Translations under genes and position numbers: made by a program
Origin: Megalobrama amblycephala
Taxonomy: Eukaryota; Chordata; Actinopteri; Cypriniformes; Xenocyprididae
DNA length: 64,000 bases
Assembly (NCBI RefSeq): GCF_018812025.1
Contig: NC_063050.1
Span: 12,813,037 to 12,877,036 of the forward strand
Reading direction: 5' to 3'
The notes under the pieces: model-generated
Seen by the model: only the letters and a program-made list of their open reading frames with translations
The model's database searches: none
Told to the model about the DNA's origin: nothing
Part shown: piece by piece, positions 47,378 through 59,900 of the stretch
Position numbering within the stretch: position 1 is the stretch's first letter
Layout of the letters: each line of letters starts with the position of its first letter

Positions 47378-50300
47378 GTCTCAGGTTACGCATGTAACCA
47401 TGGTTCTCTGAGAACAGGGAACGAGACTCTGCGCTGAAATCGTGCTATGGGGAACGCCACTCGTGACCAGTGTTCGAAATGCCAAGAATTCCAACTCCAA
47501 TCCTATTGGCTGGCGACAGCCTATCAGCCTATGACGTCGAACGGCGCGAACCGTGACGTATAAATGGAGCGCCCGAGGAAGCAGTCGGACACCTTTTTGT
47601 CTTTGAGGGACTGTTCCGCAGGCACCCCGAAGCATGGCAGGGAACGGTAGAGTCTCATTCCCTGTTCTCAGGGAACCATGGTTACATGCGTAACCTGAGA
47701 CGTTCCCTTTCGAAAGGGAACTCAACTCTGCGCTGAAATCGCGCTATGGGGAACGATATACCCACGCCGCCATGCTGAAGGAGAGTGCATGCCCAAGAAG
47801 TCTGAACAAACGTCCGGCAGTTACAGGGAAAAACCGGGAGCAACTCTCCAAGGTGAGCCTAAAACCTCAGCCCAAGCTGAGCCTAAAAGAGGCCTTCCGT
47901 AAAAGGCCTGCCAAGGCTGCTAGAGGCATCTGAGACCAACAACCCGTGGGGAAGTGGTCACTTAAAGGGAATGTGGCCAGGGAACCAGAGGAATCCCGGC
48001 CCATCACTAGGGGGATAAATTCACCCCTGACACCACCAAGGAGGCCGTACTAATTTAGCGAAAGCCAAACATAGTCTGGGCCAACCTTGTCTGACATACA
48101 GAATCTCCAATGCACAAACTCCGAAAGAGGAGAGCAAGTAAGAGCGACTGCGAAAGGGCAGTGAGCAACTCAAACCCACACACAGAGATGGGCATCCTGG
48201 AGAGCGGAACTCAGCTGAGCGCTATAAACCCTCGTACTGAGGGGAGTAAGACCACTCATCCTAGGATCTACTCAGCTTCTGATAAAGTGCTGAGGAGGCT
48301 GTGCACTAGAGCACCCTGGTACAGGGGAGCACAAACCAGCCTGGGGCCAGTCTGAACGGGAGACTTCACAGAAGTCTACAACCAATGACCAGCTTAGGGA
48401 GCTAAGCACAATTACGCAGTCAACCCAGAGGGAAGTACGAAGCTCAACCTAACAGACAGACCGTACTGTAGGCACATAACCATGGAGGCCGAACAAAAGC
48501 CAGCCCGAGCCCCGGCCAGCCAGCGACATAAGACCCTTTACTGTAAGTAAATAAAAACTGAAAGGGAAAAATCCAGCATGCTTACAAAGGAGGCCCTCAA
48601 GCCTACCCATCGCACGCGGCGTCAGCTAGCGGCCACTAAAGTTCTAGGAGCAAAATAGAACCAAGTCATAGACAGGGCAGCTATTTAGCTCGACTAGAGC
48701 TAAAGGAAACCAAGCTCAAGGCAGCAAATGCATAAAACCAGACCAAAATTGGTTTTAGTACAAAAGCTCACCTCGAGAGGCAAGCCACTTCAGAAATGTA
48801 CTCAGTAAAAGCACCTTTTACTTTCTAAGCGAGAGAAGTACAAAGCCAAACTCCAGCGGCCTGCGAAGGCCTACAACGCGTATACACGCGGCGTCAGCTA
48901 GTGGCATCAAGACCCATCCATGGTGATGAGTCGTATAGAAACCCACACAAAGCTGTGCCAATATGCAGACAGAAAGGAGGCCCTGATGGGGGCCTACAAC
49001 CTCTATGAACACATGGCATCAACCAGTGGTAGCTTCATGACTAGGGCCAGCCCGCAGGCAAGGTACTTGAAAACCCTTGGGTATAAGAAGTACACACTAT
49101 GCCACAGAACTCAACGAAAGGCCCAACATAGGGCCTACTCGAACAGAGGTGGGCGCGGCCGACGGCGGCGAGAGTCAAAGACATAACTCAACCATGGAAT
49201 GAGTCCAGAAATGACCAACCCGGCTGGGTTAACACAGAAGCTACAAAGGAGGCCTGGCAAGGCCTACTACTTTTCGCGCCATGTGGCGCCAGCCCGTGGT
49301 CATAACAGGGCCCAAGCTCAAGGGGGCAGGTCTAGATCCTACACGATAAGTGGGGAACTAACTTACCAAACCTGAGCTCAAGCCTGCACATTCCAACAGG
49401 CAATGTACCTCGGTACATAAAAATGCTATCACGGTCTGAGGAAGGCCAAACAGGCCTATTACCTCAGACAACGTGAGCAAAAGCCTGAGGCAGTGCTACA
49501 AATACATGAGCAAAGTCATGATCATAACCAACAGCGCCTAAACACAAGCTGTGATAAGAAAGAGGCTACAATAAAGGGCCAACAATCTTACAGCAAATGC
49601 AAGACAGTTGCTGTGGTCACGATCGACTGGGAGTAAACAGAGATAGCTATTCTAACCAGAATAAGACTCTCTACACTCAACCAGAGTGTGCAATCCAACA
49701 GGTGATGCACTCAGTGAAACACACACCCTAACCAGGGAGTACAACAAAACACCACATTCATAGATAGAGGCTAATCACAGCCTGCTATCACAGAAACAGG
49801 CATTAACCTGTGGCAGCACATGAGTAAGCTCACATATGTATGTAGGGCTAAAGCTTAGAACCCAAAGCAAACATGAATGCTTTGTAATACATTCCATCCA
49901 GACAGGATAAATGTTTCACAGAACAGAACTGGAATCTGTAATGAACCCTAGAGAATGAAAGCTAGAATATTTAGCATCATAATCTGAAACTTGAATACAA
50001 TTCAAGGGGCTCATGTGAAGACATTATAGGCATGACAAAAAGTTCTAAAAAGTGGGGCCTAGCAGCACTGCATAACTCATCTTCTCGAAGATAAGGGCCT
50101 ACCACCTGGGAAAAACAGCACCAGGAAGGCTAATAACAGCCTATAACCTTAGCTGTTAACCTCAGCCATAGCACCTATATTTACACATCGAAGGGGAAGT
50201 GGGCATGCGGCCCGCAACTCCCTCAGGAAGAGGCCAGAACTAGGAACTATACAACCTCACAGGGATAGTAATAATAAGGGTGATGTAACAAACAAACACC

Positions 50301-51774
50301 TAAACCTAGCTCTAGCCTAGCCATTAGCTAAAGCCTCCTGTGCCAAGCAAGGCTTGGGCTTCATTTTGAAACCTTCAAATATGAGGAGAAAATTAAGCAC
50401 TGCAAACAAACAGTGTCAGGCGGCCAATAAGCCGTCCTGTACACAAATAACTGAAGCGACGAGTGCTAACTCAAACCAAACTAAAGTATTAGTTGAGAAG
50501 CTACTCTAACATAGGAGGCTACAAAATAGCGGCCATAAAGCGGCCTGCATATTTTGAAAATTAGCCAACCTAATGCTACAGTTATTTTGCCCAAAAAAAA
50601 CCCTTCTAACTTTACTGACTACATGCTCAGGAAAGCTATACAGGAAAAACAAGGTCTACACTTTTTATAAACATAAAAATATAGACCCAGCTTACCTTCC
50701 TGCGGCTCGCAGAACGAAGATTTTCCCTCCTTATTAATGCATGAAGAAGGATTAAATCAAAAGTTCTTTTAAGCCTAAAAGCACTTTCACTATCAAGCCA
50801 GAAGGCAGCCTTTAGAAAAAATATTATCAAAGGGCCAGCCAACAGCCTAACTGTAAAAGAAGCGCCTGTGCATATATATATATGGGAGGTGAAAGAAGGA
50901 GAGGAGAGGGTAGATATAAATCGCCCTTTAAATAGCTGGGGGATCGATTATAAACGCAATGGTGTTTACAATTGATCACCCATATCACTCTTGCTTCTTC
51001 CTCCTCCCGTCTGTCTGGCTCAGATCCAAATCTGAATGGCCAGGGGGTTTTCCATGCCCTCCCGATCTCAAACGCGGAGATCAGGAGAGAATGGAAAGTC
51101 TATGGGAGCCGCAACATTCATGGACAGAAAGGAATCGTTCGTCGAGCCGTCACGCGCGGCCCCTTTCTTAACGCACTCACACGGCAGCTGCAGCCCGCCG
51201 AAAAGCACATCCCAAAAACACAGCAGCTCACATACCCAGCAGCCAGAGGAGTGCTCGCTATCGGACGAGGTGACATCAAACGCGGACATCACCATCATCC
51301 CCAGGCACAGATGCAGACACCTCCTCCCTCAGGAAGAGTGTCAAACGAGAACGGAGTGTCGCAACAGGAGAGACGCTCACAGTGAATAGACAACCACACA
51401 TAGACGCCGCCCTCAAGCATCGTCTATGCGTTCGCTCCTCTCCAGACAGAAAAACACCAGAAACGTGTACATCAAGTGTCAAACCCCTGGGACACGGATG
51501 AACACATCCTCCTGGACGTTTGCAGATATAAAAGGAATCATTTCCTACCGGAGTTAGTGAAACAATGGCACGAACAAAACAGTCCCAAAAAGACAAGAAG
51601 ATGTCCGACTGCTTCCTCAGGCTCTCCCTTTATACATCACGGTTCGCGCCGTTTGATGTCATAGGCTGTCGCCGGCCAATAGGATTGGAGTTGTGTGATT
51701 CTTGGCATTTCGAACACTGGTCACGAGTGGCGTTCCCCGATTTCAGCGCAGAGTTGAGTTCCCTTTCGAAAGGG
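47378..51774. mobile_element. 4.4-kb inverted-repeat element with AAC target duplication
   Basis: Flanks AAC (47375-47377) and AAC (51775-51777) match a single AAC in the paralogous empty site (gagaaaactagattc, near 32770). The right arm (51560-51774) is the reverse complement of 47420-47600, with cgccactcgtgaccagtgtt shared. The left end additionally carries a palindrome of about 324 bases (47378-47701, gtctcaggttacgcatgtaa mirrored at its end) abutting ttccctttcgaaagggaact. The interior is non-coding and contains degenerate ggcctac/cggcgtcagctag repeats. ORFs in it (for example 50972-51385) show no known domain. Confidence 0.75.
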
Positions 51775-52561
51775 AACTAGAATCATATATTCTGTATTCA
51801 TATTCATAAAGGACTGATTTAAACATGGAAAATTCCACTGAATTTATGAATTTGCATGTTGAAAGAGTTATAAGTGAGGATAGTTTTAAACATTTATAGT
51901 TTTAAAAGAATGAAAAGTTTCTATTGTAATAAAAGTTGAAATTCGCTCTTCATTTGCATAAAGTTGAACTTTTGTCACATCTCCTGTCGCTTGACACGCC
52001 TACATTCTGCGCTCCATTGAAATGAATGGGATCATGCCGTTTTGTCGCTGCGTGTTGCTGGCGGTATAAACGGTGCTTGAGCGCAAGGAATTGTGGCGAT
52101 ATACTTTCACGACATACTTACCGTTTCAGACACATAACATTGTAATACATAATCGTGTGTGTGTTATTTATCATTATTATATTAATTTGATTGCAACGTT
52201 ATATTGTCCTAAAGTCTATTTTTCACCGTGTACCACTTGCATAAACACAGTATCCGTAAGGGCTGCCATTGTTGTTTCGCGGGTTATGTGGCGTCAGAGC
52301 GCGGAACTGGGAGTCCATAGATCTAGTATGAGTTCATGGGTGGGAAGTCACGGGTTTGACTGCTGTTCCAGTGCACTTTCACAGGTAGAAGGTTGGAAAA
52401 ACACAGGTTACGGGCTGCCTGGAATGCGGCATTACACTCTTTACATTTACAATAGCTTTTAAAATCTAAATCTAAACTCTGTTGTTTTGTGTCTGAAATG
52501 CAATCAATTTCTTTCTTTCTTTCTTTTTTTCATAATGACTGGAAGAGGCTGTAGATCTTAA
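51775..52561. other. Repeated intergenic unit before gene D, with a relic terminal exon
   Basis: 51785-51965 and 52325-52550 match 32790-33110 and 33124-33400. A segment at about 51970-52320 is extra and unrecognised. The relic terminal exon (cataatgactggaagaggct at about 52530) again lacks an AG acceptor. Confidence 0.6.
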
Positions 52562-53098
52562 AGGTGATAAAGAGGATCTTTTCGTCGACTGAGAAACCAA
52601 AGACTGTTACTGAGTTTTTGAAATGAGCGCATGCGTAAGAACAACCCCCCCTCCTTTCGAGGGAACGCCTCCCAAAACTCGTGCACGAGTATTGGAAAAC
52701 GAGTGTTTACCACCGGCATTCGCTGTGTCGTGTTAGTGGATTCATTATGTCGGACTCACCGCAGGTAACTCATAATCTGCAGTTGTTACTCCTGTCTCCG
52801 GACAAAAACATTGCATGCGGCGCCTGTGGAGTGTGGAAAGTTACTGGAGCGTGCAGCCGCGCTCGTCTCTCACAAGGAACGTCATGGCAGTGATTGACAA
52901 GCCAGAGGGCCAATCGTTTACGTGATGATCGCGTAAACGATTGGCTGATGTTTTTAAGGCCCTACCTTGTGCACAGATGATGTATATTAATATTATTCCT
53001 TTCAGTGCACCTAATAAATAGTCTTTTATCAGTTAGTAAAGACAGTTTCAAGTAATATTGCAAAAAATGTATAAAACAAAACATCCTCTTTAGCACCT
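52562..53098. mobile_element. 537-bp TTAA-flanked DNA transposon
   Basis: TTAA at 52558-52561 and 53099-53102 bounds inverted tips (aggtgataaagaggat against the complement of atcctctttagcacct, 15 of 16 identical). The empty sites gatcttaatgattgta occur at three paralogous places (about 24646, 33401, 42092), which proves a precise TTAA insertion. There is no substantial ORF; a short open stretch from about 52748 (MSDSPQVTHNLQLLLLSPDK) could be a residue of an element protein. Confidence 0.85.
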
Positions 53099-53956
53099 TT
53101 AATGATTGTAAAGAATAATAGTTGGTATCTTAAAGGCCCCAAAAAAGATCTCCTGGTTGGATGTTTGATGTCTAAAGAAACACGTGTAAATCTTCTTTGA
53201 ATTGATGTGTGTTGTGAAAAGGGCCTTTCAAATAAATGGTGTTGAAGTGGCATTTACATTATGAATTGTCATTTTGTGAATATGGAAGAGTGTTTTATGT
53301 CAGTGAAGTTACAAAAACATTTGCATAGAAATGGGAAGTTATTATAATCATAATATAAGTTACTCAGAGTAACCTGTCTAACATGTTCTGTCTCCAAACT
53401 CTCCAAACAGTTGCTGAAGAAAGCTACAATGACAAGGTATGAGAGTTTTTACATATTATTTAATGAAGAGCTTGTGAAATTCAATTTAAAGTTTGTAAAT
53501 ATGCAGACACTTAATGTTGTAATTAATTATTAGTAGCTGATCTTCATAAGAAGCTGAAAAGCTTTCATTCATCAGAACTGTTAGTGATAAATAAACTGTC
53601 ATTTGTACGGTAACAAACCTTTTTAGAAGCTTTATTACGAAACACAACATACAAGAGTCACAGTGAACCCTAACGCTCAAAATAATTAATTGGTTTGAGT
53701 AGGACAAACTTAAATTAAACAGAATAGTTCAGTCAAATGAACTTTTGAGTATTTAGAACTTTCTTTTTCTTTCAAGTTTACAGAACTGATATATTTGAAG
53801 TTTTTCATTGTTTTGAGTTTTATGACCTTATTTCTTTTAATTTAGAAGAACTTAAGTTTAACTGAAACTGGGCTGGGATTTGCTCCCAGCATACCTATCC
53901 CATGGCACTCGAAGGGGAGAGTAAATGCTAAAATTGCTAAAAAATTGCTAAAAGTG

Positions 53957-54041
<85 letters not shown>

Positions 54042-54524
54042 TACAAGATTAATGTTAAGTGGGAGATTTAGTAGATTAATGTTTTGTTATGATCATTTAG
54101 AATAATTTATTGTGTTTTTTGGAGAGTTACCATCATGGTGACAAGCAGTGCATGAAGCTTGGTTTGAGGGCGAGTAAGTTATATATTTTATATGCTGTAA
54201 TCGTTCAACAAGTGTTATATCATGCAATTGTTAACAAATTAGCATTTCCTGAATTAGTTTGTTATAGCTAGTTATTTTTGCATTAATAAACACGTTTGAA
54301 TTGGGGTTAGGCTACGTGATAATTTTAATTTAAATGTATGAGTGTACTCAAACAATTCAAATCGACACAATTAAAATATTTGAGTGCAACAACAAAAATA
54401 ATCTTCTAGTTCTGCTTATTTAAGCTTTGAATTTCTTAACATGAACATTTTGAGGCAACGTATTCGGGTTTACAGTGTAGAAATGATCACTGTTATTCAT
54501 CAGATCTCTTAGTCACTCTTTAAT
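53099..54524 (+). other. Repeated intergenic unit before gene D
   Basis: It matches 33405-35100 and 24650-25720. It contains a (TA)n tract at 53958-54010 followed by a T-run to about 54040. No gene. Confidence 0.65.
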
Positions 54525-54707
54525 AAGATAACACAAGCCTCTGTTTGCTGGACAACAAATTAATTGCAACAAATATGAGTTGAGTCACCTTATATTATTA
54601 TACTAATGTGGATAACATTACTAACACAGCCTAACAGTGAATATTATCTACTGTACCTAATAACATTTGTTAAGGTGTCGTCTGTGAAGTTTGGTGTGAA
54701 TGTCAGA
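54525..54707 (+). promoter_or_regulatory. Conserved leader-proximal upstream region, gene D
   Basis: Same block as the other copies, but with a short deletion just before the start codon (ggtgtgaatgtcagaATGG instead of ggtgtggtggtgaaggtcag). The Kozak context is kept. Confidence 0.4.
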
Positions 54708-56951
54708 ATGGCTCTTGTTCCTCTTCTCATCTTTCTGCTCATGAATTCTGGTGAGTCCCTGATTACATCACTTAAAAAAAAAAAAAGTAATTTTTTTGGT
54801 AATAGCACACATCCCTTTTTTTAAGCTTGACATTTTCAGCCAATCAGAAATCAGCCTGTCAATCACTTTGGGTGTTAATGTTTGCAGACATCAGATTGGC
54901 TTACTTGTCTTTAGAAGGCGGGGCTTAAGAAAAGGGCCGTTTGTTTAAAAGTTTAACTGAAGCAAAATAGTTGAAATGTATAAATTAGATTATGATTCTC
55001 TTGCCTTCTTTGATCATAGTGGAGTTTTAGTTTGATTTCATATTTTGGCCTTTATGTTGTTTGGCCTTTATGTTTGGCCTTTATGTTTGGCCTTTAGGGG
55101 TACAATGGCTTGTCACTGGGGCTGTACCCTCAAGGGTACAAATTTGTACCCTTATGATTTGTACCTTAAGAGACCAGTTTTGTACCTTTGGTGACAATTT
55201 TGTACTTTTATTTAAGAGTACAAAAATTGACCCTTCAAAAAGGACATAAAATTGGCTTTGACAGAGTACAATCGTTGACTATAATGAGATATATATATTT
55301 TACACACACACACACACTGAATTAAAATCAGAATTTATTAAATACTCTTCATTTTCACATTTTACAACATTTCATTTGAAACACATTTTTAAACATTCCA
55401 TATGAGTCCATCTTGCCGGGTGTTAAACTGAAGCAGTGTTAAAGTTAATGAGATGATTGATGATTGAGTGATGATTGACAATTAGTGGTGACACCTGATG
55501 ATAATAAGCAGAATCACTGAAGAAACAAGAGAAAAAGAGACACAACAACTACAACTGACTTCCAGCCATTAAACATTATTACACTTATTATTAACCAGTT
55601 TGATTTGATTTCTGTCATACATCAACAAAAGTTCTTATTGAGAATTAACAGATGTTTAGATGTTAATGTTTTAATGAAAGTTTAGTTTGAAGTCACCATG
55701 ATGGTGAAAAGCATTTCCTTTAGTTGGGCTCTTGACTTGTTTATTAACATTAATTTTTCTCTGACTGCTCCAACTTTGTGTTTGTAGAGCACATTTGTTA
55801 TGGCCAGAGAAACTCTGATCTAAGCTGTGTTTCCCAAAAGTGCAGTGAGCCAAAGTTGATCAATTTAGGTTTACAATGCTTTGGGAAGCACAGTCATAAT
55901 GATTGTGTTTTCTCCTTGTGAAATGGCCAGATTCATTGGTGACATCCAGTATTAACTAGTCATGTAGATGTTATATTTTTTCTTTATAGTAAATCTCTGT
56001 TACCGCTTGAGATCCAGCAGAGCTTTTATAATCTTAAGGTTTTTTTAAACACACACAGACATCAAGAATCAGCATATGACCCTCAACAATGGTGACAATC
56101 AAACAAAGTGCTTCATGTTGCAGTGCATGATGGGAGCCACCAATCAAAACTCATCCATGGCTCCCATCATGCATTGCTGCATGAATAAATTATGCAGCTG
56201 AATTGTCCTGTAATTTTCGTAGATTGATCATGTTTGCTTTTATTTCTCTGTTGTTTTGTTGTGACAGTAGCTTGTTTTGTGATGTTCAGAGTTGATCTGT
56301 TTGTCAGTATTTTGTATTTATTTATCGTCACCGTTCTTGAGAATCAGATACTGATTCTTGATGTCTGTGTGTGTTTAAATACTGAAGCTTCAGTGCATAA
56401 TGTGTTATCCTTAAAAATAATAATAAAAAAAAAAGTCATTCTGCTGTTGGATCTCAAGTTGTAAAATCACAGGACTACAATCATTAATACTAAAGCTACA
56501 CATCAAGCACACAGTCAGAGATTTAGACTCTAAATGACATCAGGCCATCACATGATGATTATATCATCCTCAAATTATATTGTGACCAGATCCTATCTTC
56601 TCTGACCATAACAAATGTGCTTTACAAACACAAAGTTGGAGCAGCCAGAGAAAAACTAATAATAAAAGGTAAAGAGTCAAGAGCTCAACTAAAGCAAACG
56701 CTGACCTCTTTCATGGTGACTTGAAATGAAACATTCCATAAAACATTAATTAACACCTTTTTTCTCTCTTTCCTTCAATGATTCTGCTTATTATCATCAG
56801 GTGTCTCCACTAATTGTCAATCGTCACTCAATCATCAATCAATTATCTCATTAACTTTAACACTGCTTCAGTGTTACTTTTTAACACCTGGCCAGATGGA
56901 CAGCCTCTGCTAAGCCTTTTTTTTTTTTTTTAAAAGATTTTAATAATATAT

Positions 56952-56986
<35 letters not shown>

Positions 56987-59900
56987 TTAGCAGAGGCTGT
57001 CTCTTGATATTGTACCTTAACCTTCTAAAAGAAACGGTACATATATGTACCTTTTAATGCTTGGGAACAAACATGTACCTTGAGGTCCAATGATAAGCCC
57101 TATGGGGTACGTTAGTGTAGATTGTACCTTGGGGGACAGAAATGGACTCCTACTGCACCCCTATTTCTGACAGTGTAGTCATCTGCAGGACTTATTAAAA
57201 CACTTTTCACTTACTTCACAAAAACTGATTGATATTATTTAGCTGTTTGCAAAAACACAAGTTTTGCCATTTTTTTCCTTCTTTTTTCCTTCTTGTTTCA
57301 GGAGTTTACTGATCTTCTGTATTTTGTGTTTCAGGAGTTTTTGGACAAGACTGGAATGTGAATTATAAAGATAATTCAATATGTGCTCTCAAAGGATCCA
57401 CAGTAAACATATCATGCACATACAGATACCCTCAGCAGTATAATCTGACAGAAACCCTTTGGATCAAGAAACCAGATGTAGACATCAAAAGTTTAAAAGA
57501 ATATCAGCAGTATAAAGACAGGGTTGAATACATTGAAGACAGACAAAACAAAACTGCTGTTCTCAGACTGCACAACGTCACCGAAGATGATGAGAAAGAG
57601 TATTGTTTCAGATTAATAACTGCAACTGAAGGACAACAAAGGATTGGTGAACCAGGAATTCAACTTAAAGTTTCTGGTAATCCACTTCTGTCCTTCATTT
57701 TCATTATTTATTTAACAAACTGTTAGTAGTTTGAGGACATGGTTAGAAGGATTTGTGTCCTCCAGCCCTTCAGGTTCAGGCTCCACAGCAGGTGCTGGAG
57801 AAAGAAACGGTCAATCTGACATGTAGAACTACCTGCGATCTGACAGACAGATTCATCTGGTACAAAAATGGACAGGCTTTAAACTTCCACAGCGACATCC
57901 TGCAGCTTCAGTCAGTCCGCAGTGATTCTGGCAGTTACAGCTGTGCCGTCAGAGGACAAGAACATCTGCCCTCTCCTGCTGTCAGCCTCAGCGTCATGTG
58001 TGAGTCTTTATTCATTTACAATTATGAAAACTGATATTAAACAACTGATTACAAATATCATGGATGGAGTATCACAAATACATACAGACATTATATCTAG
58101 CATTGGTCTCCACAAAATGACAGGAATAATAAGACCATGTTGTTTTACCTCTAGATTCCCCCCGAAATACATCAGTGTCCATCAGTCCGTCTGGTGAAAT
58201 AGTGTCAGGAGATTCAGTGACTCTGATCTGCAGCAGTGATTCAAACCCTCCTGCTCTGAACTTCAGCTGGTTTAAGGAGGATGAAACCTCAGCTGTTGGA
58301 TCTGGACAGAGTTTCAGCATCTCCAGCTTTAGCTCCAGTTTCAGTGGACGCTTCTACTGTGAGGCTCAGAATAAATATGGATCTCAGAGATCAGCGTCTG
58401 TTTCTCTCACTGTTAAAGGTATTTTCTATAAACAGACACTCTTTCAGGTTCATTTGTCTCACGTGTGAAATGATCATCATGATCCTCTTGTTTCAGGGGT
58501 TCAGAGATCAGCGTCTGTTTCTCTCACTGTTAAAGGTATTCAATATTAAGACACTCGTGCTCATCATGTTTAATGGTGAAGTTTATCCACTCACTAATTC
58601 ATCATCACATGTTCAAAGACTTTAATGAAAATAAATGATCTTTCCTCCTAGGTGTTTGGAATATCCTGTATGTCATTATTGTTTGTGCCACTATTGCAAT
58701 TATAGCTGTATTTGGGCTCTTGTTTCTCCTCATTTTGTGCATAAGGTTAGTGAGCAGTATATATTTACTTTAAGTATGTGCATTTTAAACATATTCCAAC
58801 AATTTTCTAAGTTTACTAAATCATAAATCCATACCCAAAATTATTATTTTTTTCAGAAATCTTTATTGCTGAGCTTGAAAAAAAAAAAAAAAAACTATTT
58901 TAATGTGACATATTTTGGCAAGCCTTTTTTTTTTTTTTTTTTGCAGTGAAGACTGTCTTTTAAGTCTTTTACAGTTTTAACAACTTTCATATATGCATTT
59001 ATTCTTATATATTTAACAACAGGAATAAGAGAAGAAATAATGATTCTAAAGACTCTGTGCAAAAAAAGGTGAGATTCTAGCCGAAGTTAAATCACTTCAT
59101 GTTTCATCGATCTTGTATCACAGACTTTATAGATCATGTCACTGCACTGACATTTCTTTGTTCTTTTCTTAAAGGGATAGTTCACCCAAAAATGAAAAAT
59201 TTCCCATGATTTACTCACCCTCAAGCCATCCTAGGTGTATATGACTATCTTCTTTCTGACGAACACAATCATAGATATATTTTAAAATATCCTTAAAGCT
59301 TGGAGGAGCAAGGATATGGATATGGCAAGGATATCGTCTGAAAGAAGATAGTCATATACACCTAGGATGGCTTGAGGGTGAGTAAATCATGGGATAATTT
59401 TCATTTTGGGGTGAAATATCCCTTCAAAGGTGGTGTTAACTTTGTGGTACAACACGGGCGAAAGCTCATCAATGTCAATAAAACTTTAAATTGATATACT
59501 CTGAATACTGTTTTTTTTAATAGCCAATCAAAATGTATAAAATATCAAGGTATTAATTAATTCACAAAAATGCATGAAGTTCTGTAGAGTTACGTGTTAA
59601 CACTTATCAAACACATTATCATTACAAATGTGGAGAGCCGAATGTTTACAGCTTGCTGCAGTTCAAATATATTCATGATATTTGTAGGAATCTACAGGAA
59701 AGAGCTCTGAATCCGGAGATGGTAAAGATGCTTCTATTCAAGACTGCAGAGATAAAGACACAAAGGAACCTGAAGAGGATGAGATTCAGTATGCCAGCAT
59801 TACAATTCAAAATCCTGCTACTGAAGACAAGTGAGGGAAAACTGAATTATTTTGCCTTAGCATAAGTCAGTTTTATTCGTAAAGTTGTTTTTATAGAAAA

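Noticed and set aside
47172..47393. ORFs rich in YIYIYI (also 40705-40902, 40960-41209)
   Set aside because: They are translations of (AT)n microsatellites with no conserved flanking protein.
50972..51596. Overlapping ORFs of 106-137 codons on both strands
   Set aside because: They lie inside the 4.4-kb inverted-repeat element, have no recognisable domain, and open frames occur on both strands, as expected from GC-rich non-coding sequence.
58281..58625. 114-codon ORF in another frame over Ig3 of gene D (similar at 36781-37050)
   Set aside because: It is an out-of-frame shadow of the Ig3 exon and duplicated end, reading across introns.
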